Positions 6,112 through 8,059 of a DNA stretch of 8,059 nucleotides are shown piece after piece; the stretch's first letter is position 1, and each line of letters starts with the position of its first letter. Origin of the DNA: Lentzea sp. (GTDB taxonomy: Bacteria > Actinomycetota > Actinomycetes > Mycobacteriales > Pseudonocardiaceae). The stretch is taken from the NCBI GenBank assembly GCA_030146905.1, contig JASLAV010000355.1, forward strand, positions 1 through 8,059, read 5' to 3'. Position numbers and translations under genes: made by a program. The notes beneath the pieces are model-generated. The model was not told where the DNA came from and did not search any database. It saw only the letters and a program-made list of their open reading frames with translations.

Positions 6112-6725
6112 CCCTGCTGCTGCTGGATGTGGCGGGCGATCGCCTCCGGCAGCTCGATCGGCAGCGGGGTCCGGGGCGGCATCGGCTGCTCGCCGCGCAC
6201 GACCACGGTGCCGCGCAGCATCTCGCGCAACGCCTCGGAGTTCTGCTCGAAGTGCTCCTCGGGACCGGCGGCGACACCGCGCAGCATCCAGCGCGGCCTG
6301 TCGATGCCGACGAAGAGGATCTTCACGCCCTGGTTGCGCGCGGTGATCTCCTCACCCCACTCGCCGTTCTCGCGGTTGATGCGGGCGCCGTCCTCCTTGA
6401 GACCGGCGATCAGCTCGGCGCCGACCTCCTTCCAGAGGTCGCCCGACTTCGGCGCGGCGAACGCGCTGACCGTCAGCTGACCGACGGACGTGAGGACGTG
6501 CACCGCGCGCACGGCACCGTTCTGCTGGTCCATCTCGACCTGCAGCTGGGCCTCGTCCGGCATCGGCAGCAGCACCGACCCCAGGTCGAGCCGCTCCACG
6601 TCGTCGTCGGGCGCCACCGCCGAGTCCCACGGGCCTTCGACGTCGTCGAGGTCGTCGTCGTGCTCCTGACCGGTGTCGACCGCTCCCGAGGAGTGACGGC
6701 CGCGCTTGCGGCGCCTTCCGAACAT
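6108..6725 (-). CDS. DUF3710 family protein, function unknown
   Basis: A 205-residue soluble protein. Residues 1-15 are very basic (MFGRRRKRGRH); about 20-50 are acidic and probably disordered (runs of Asp/Glu around DDDLDDVEG and PDDDVERLD). The folded part follows: LDLGSVLLPMP, LQVEMDQQNG, FAAPKSGDLWKEV, ARINRENGEWGEEI, VGIDRPRWMLRGVAAGP and MLRGTVVVRGEQPMPPRTPLPIELP, all typical of DUF3710. The RENGEWGEE and DRPRWMLRG blocks look like a conserved site, but no reaction is known to me. The ATG at 6725 is 3 bases after the dut TAG, with GGAGGGG at 6738-6732 inside the dut end, so it is cotranscribed with dut and made from its own ribosome site. Homologue: Rv2696c. Confidence 0.9.
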   Translation of the reverse strand: MFGRRRKRGRHSSGAVDTGQEHDDDLDDVEGPWDSAVAPDDDVERLDLGSVLLPMPDEAQLQVEMDQQNGAVRAVHVLTSVGQLTVSAFAAPKSGDLWKEVGAELIAGLKEDGARINRENGEWGEEITARNQGVKILFVGIDRPRWMLRGVAAGPEEHFEQNSEALREMLRGTVVVRGEQPMPPRTPLPIELPEAIARHIQQQQG

Positions 6726-6728
6726 GCC

Positions 6729-7202
6729 CTACCCCTCCGTCTTCGTACTGGCGAACACCACGTGCCCACCCGTCGAGCCATAGCCTCCCGCACCGCGCTC
6801 CGTCTCCGGCAGCTCGGTGACCTCCCGGAACACCGCGTGCTCGACGCGTTGCACGACGAGCTGGGCGATCCGGTCGCCACGCGACAGCGCGATCGGCTCA
6901 CGGAGATCATGGTTCACGAGGCAAACCCGGATCTCACCGCGGTAGCCGGAGTCGATCGTGCCGGGCGTGTTGACCACGCTCAGCCCGGTCCTCGCGGCCA
7001 GGCCGGAACGGGGGTGCACGAACCCGGCGTACCCCTCGGGCAGCGCGATGGCGACACCGGTGCCGACCACGGCGCGCTCGCCTGGTGGAATGACCACGTC
7101 CGACGTGGTGACCAGATCGGCGCCCGCGTCGCCGTGACGGGCGTAGGCGGGCACGGGAACCCCCGGATCGAGCCGGGTCAGCAACACCTCGACGCTGGAC
7201 AC
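6729..7202 (-). CDS. dut: Deoxyuridine 5'-triphosphate nucleotidohydrolase (dUTPase)
   Basis: A 157-residue trimeric-type dUTPase that hydrolyses dUTP to dUMP and pyrophosphate, keeping uracil out of DNA and supplying dUMP for thymidylate. All five family motifs are present in order: GDAGADL (24-30), PRSGLA (64-69), [11 protein letters not shown] (81-91, catalytic Asp84), RIAQLVV (111-117) and [11 protein letters not shown] (136-146), with Tyr141 where the uracil-stacking aromatic usually is. Compared with my memory of the M. tuberculosis enzyme, the segment before motif 5 is about five residues shorter, that is, without the mycobacterial loop insert. The frame is open to 7724, but that would cover DUF3093; GTG 7202 gives the normal N-terminus ([11 protein letters not shown]). 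No Shine-Dalgarno is present. It leads the dut-DUF3710 operon. Confidence 0.97.
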   Translation of the reverse strand: MSSVEVLLTRLDPGVPVPAYARHGDAGADLVTTSDVVIPPGERAVVGTGVAIALPEGYAGFVHPRSGLAARTGLSVVNTPGTIDSGYRGEIRVCLVNHDLREPIALSRGDRIAQLVVQRVEHAVFREVTELPETERGAGGYGSTGGHVVFASTKTEG

Positions 7203-7210
7203 GGCGGGCG

Positions 7211-7220
7211 AGATTACCCT
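7211..7220. promoter_or_regulatory. Overlapping divergent -10 elements for dut (-) and DUF3093 (+)
   Basis: Only 24 bases (7203-7226) separate the GTG codons of the two divergent genes. The 10-mer AGATTACCCT holds TACCCT (7215-7220, plus), 6 bases before the DUF3093 GTG, and TAATCT (7216-7211, minus), 8 bases before the dut GTG. They share the TA step at 7215-7216. Neither gene has a Shine-Dalgarno and there is no room for a leader, so two leaderless transcripts from a shared promoter core are the simplest reading. Confidence 0.6.
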
Positions 7221-7226
7221 GACGAC

Positions 7227-7688
7227 GTGAGTGAGACTGCCGTGACCGCCACTACGACCTACCGCGAGCGCCTGTACGTGACGTGGTGGATCTGGCCGCT
7301 GCCGCTGCTGGCGGCCGCGCTGCTGGCCGCCGAGGTGCACATGGGTTTCCCCGGTGTCCGCTCCTGGCTGCCGTACGTGATCCTGCTGCCGCTGACGGTC
7401 GTGCTGATCGTGCGGATGGGCTCGACGAAGGTCGAGGTGGCCGACGGCGAGCTGCGGGCGGGCGAGGCGCGCATCCCGCTGGAGCTGCTGGGCGAGCCCG
7501 AGATCATCGCCCCGGAGAACCGGCGCAGGGCGATGGGCCCCGAGCTCGACCCCGCGGCGTTCGTCGTGCACCGCGGCTGGGTCAAGCCGCTCGTGCGGGT
7601 GCGCGTGAACGACCCGGAGGACCCGACGCCCTACTGGGTGATCAGCACGCGGCACCCGGAACAGCTCGCCGCCGCGATCAGGTCCTGA
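7227..7688 (+). CDS. DUF3093 membrane protein, function unknown
   Basis: A 153-residue protein. After a short cytosolic start ending in TYRERLYV there are two hydrophobic segments (about residues 19-36 and 46-63) separated by a short loop, then a soluble C-terminal domain of about 90 residues with beta-strand character: [20 protein letters not shown], the [24 protein letters not shown] region, and [20 protein letters not shown] near the end. The tail resembles a PH-like (bPH) fold, but I have only pattern evidence. The much longer open frame upstream is antisense to dut and DUF3710 and is not coding; GTG 7227 matches the start of Rv2698-type proteins. It is transcribed away from dut and ends at a hairpin terminator shared with DUF4193. 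Confidence 0.88.
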   Translation: MSETAVTATTTYRERLYVTWWIWPLPLLAAALLAAEVHMGFPGVRSWLPYVILLPLTVVLIVRMGSTKVEVADGELRAGEARIPLELLGEPEIIAPENRRRAMGPELDPAAFVVHRGWVKPLVRVRVNDPEDPTPYWVISTRHPEQLAAAIRS

Positions 7689-7713
7689 AGACAGCACGAC
7701 CGGTTCAACACAA

Positions 7714-7754
7714 CTGGGCGCCACCCGAGAGGGTGAGCGCCCAGCGGCTTCTTT
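7714..7754. terminator. Intrinsic terminator between convergent DUF3093 and DUF4193
   Basis: An 8-base outer stem (CTGGGCGC at 7714-7721 with GCGCCCAG at 7737-7744) and a 5-base inner stem (CACCC with GGGTG) enclose a GAGA tetraloop of the stable GNRA class, with a single bulged A at 7736. On the plus strand it is followed by CTTCTTT (7748-7754), a partial T-tract. Lying in the 76 bases between two stops, it can serve both genes. Confidence 0.8.
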
Positions 7755-7764
7755 GAAGGACTGC

Positions 7765-8059
7765 TCAGGCGCAGTCGCGGCAGATGTACACGCCGCCGTT
7801 GTCCTCGGCGAGCCTGCTGCGGTGGTGCACCAGGAAGCACTTCGAGCACGTGAACTCGTCGGCCTGCTTGGGCAGCACCTTGAAGGTGAGCTCCTCGCCG
7901 GACAGGTCGGCGCCCGGAAGCTCGAAGTTCTCCGCGCTCGCGTCCTCGTCGACGTCGACGACGCCGGACTGCGTCTCGTTCCGCCGGGCCTTCAACTCCT
8001 CGAGGGAGTCCTCAGCGAGTTCGTCCGCCTCGCTGCGACGCGGCGCGTCGTAGTCGGTC
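7765..8059 (-). CDS. DUF4193 small zinc-ribbon protein, lacking only its first codons
   Basis: Ninety-seven codons plus the stop are present, and the gene runs off the right edge. It reads TDYDAPRR at the edge, then [32 protein letters not shown] and [20 protein letters not shown], ending YICRDCA. The two CxxC knuckles (Cys-Ser-Lys-Cys and Cys-Arg-Asp-Cys near the C-terminus) form a zinc ribbon. Family members usually begin MATDYD, so the true ATG should lie about five bases beyond 8059 and the whole protein should be about 99 residues. The first in-frame ATG inside the window (7995) is internal and would discard conserved residues. Homologue: Rv2699c. Zinc ribbon plus an acidic N-terminal part suggests a regulatory or RNA polymerase/ribosome-associated role, but that is speculation. 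Confidence 0.93.
   Translation of the reverse strand, partial: TDYDAPRRSEADELAEDSLEELKARRNETQSGVVDVDEDASAENFELPGADLSGEELTFKVLPKQADEFTCSKCFLVHHRSRLAEDNGGVYICRDCA

Noticed and set aside
5670..7226. A long plus-strand frame continuous with DUF3093, giving a 672-residue protein
   Set aside because: The first 519 codons run out of frame through the hydrolase and antisense to DUF3710 and dut, with low-complexity composition. Only the part from GTG 7227 is a real gene.
7203..7724. N-terminal extension of dUTPase to 7724
   Set aside because: It is antisense to DUF3093 and would double the length of a family that is normally about 150 residues.
1..8059. Mobile element, prophage, CRISPR, toxin-antitoxin, biosynthetic cluster, tRNA or rRNA
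   Set aside because: No direct repeats, transposase motifs, spacer periodicity, cloverleaf or cluster enzymes were seen; the block is core chromosomal sequence with one extra gene (the lectin).

Overview
The window is high-GC, actinobacterial chromosomal DNA. GTG starts are common, third codon positions are strongly G/C, and most genes are packed head-to-tail or divergently with overlaps of only a few bases. Gene order, recalled from memory and not searched, matches the conserved Mycobacterium tuberculosis block Rv2689c to Rv2699c almost one for one: RNA methyltransferase, APC/KimA-like permease, ceoB, ceoC, DUF3159, OB-fold protein, alpha/beta hydrolase, DUF3710, dut, DUF3093, DUF4193. Sequence style suggests a filamentous actinomycete, perhaps Pseudonocardiales (Lentzea, Saccharothrix or Amycolatopsis-like), but the genus is a guess. 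This is a core, conserved region rather than a mobile island. I see no insertion sequence, phage gene, CRISPR array, tRNA or rRNA, and no stretch over 300 bases lacks a gene.

Layout. Bases 1-2227 (minus strand) hold a KimA-like permease coupled by a 4-base overlap to a TrmA-type RNA methyltransferase cut by the left edge. Diverging from it, 2310-3628 (plus strand) encodes two RCK/TrkA-type potassium regulators, ceoB and ceoC, joined by a TGATG overlap. From 3639 to 4139 (minus strand) lies a secreted ricin-type beta-trefoil lectin. It is the only gene that does not belong to the ancestral block, and a strong hairpin at 4196-4233 separates it from the next operon. That operon (5371 down to 4248, minus) encodes an OB-fold protein and the DUF3159 membrane protein. 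A divergent alpha/beta hydrolase (5455-6111, plus) runs into DUF3710, with interlocked stop codons. DUF3710 lies behind dut on the minus strand. dut diverges from DUF3093 across only 24 bases. DUF3093 converges through a hairpin terminator on a DUF4193 zinc-ribbon gene that runs off the right edge just short of its start codon.

How the genes may work together. The permease plus two RCK proteins reads as a potassium-uptake module: a KimA-type importer with all the recalled K+-site residues conserved, facing two cytosolic nucleotide-sensing subunits with no TrkH/KtrB pore gene nearby. dut supplies dUTP hydrolysis. The OB-fold, DUF3159, DUF3710, DUF3093 and DUF4193 genes are conserved actinobacterial genes of unknown function.

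The most interesting structure is regulatory. Four GTG-initiated genes (permease, hydrolase, dut, DUF3093) have no visible Shine-Dalgarno sequence but carry a TANNNT-like hexamer 6-8 bases upstream of the start, as expected for leaderless mRNAs. At dut/DUF3093 the two -10 hexamers overlap on opposite strands.
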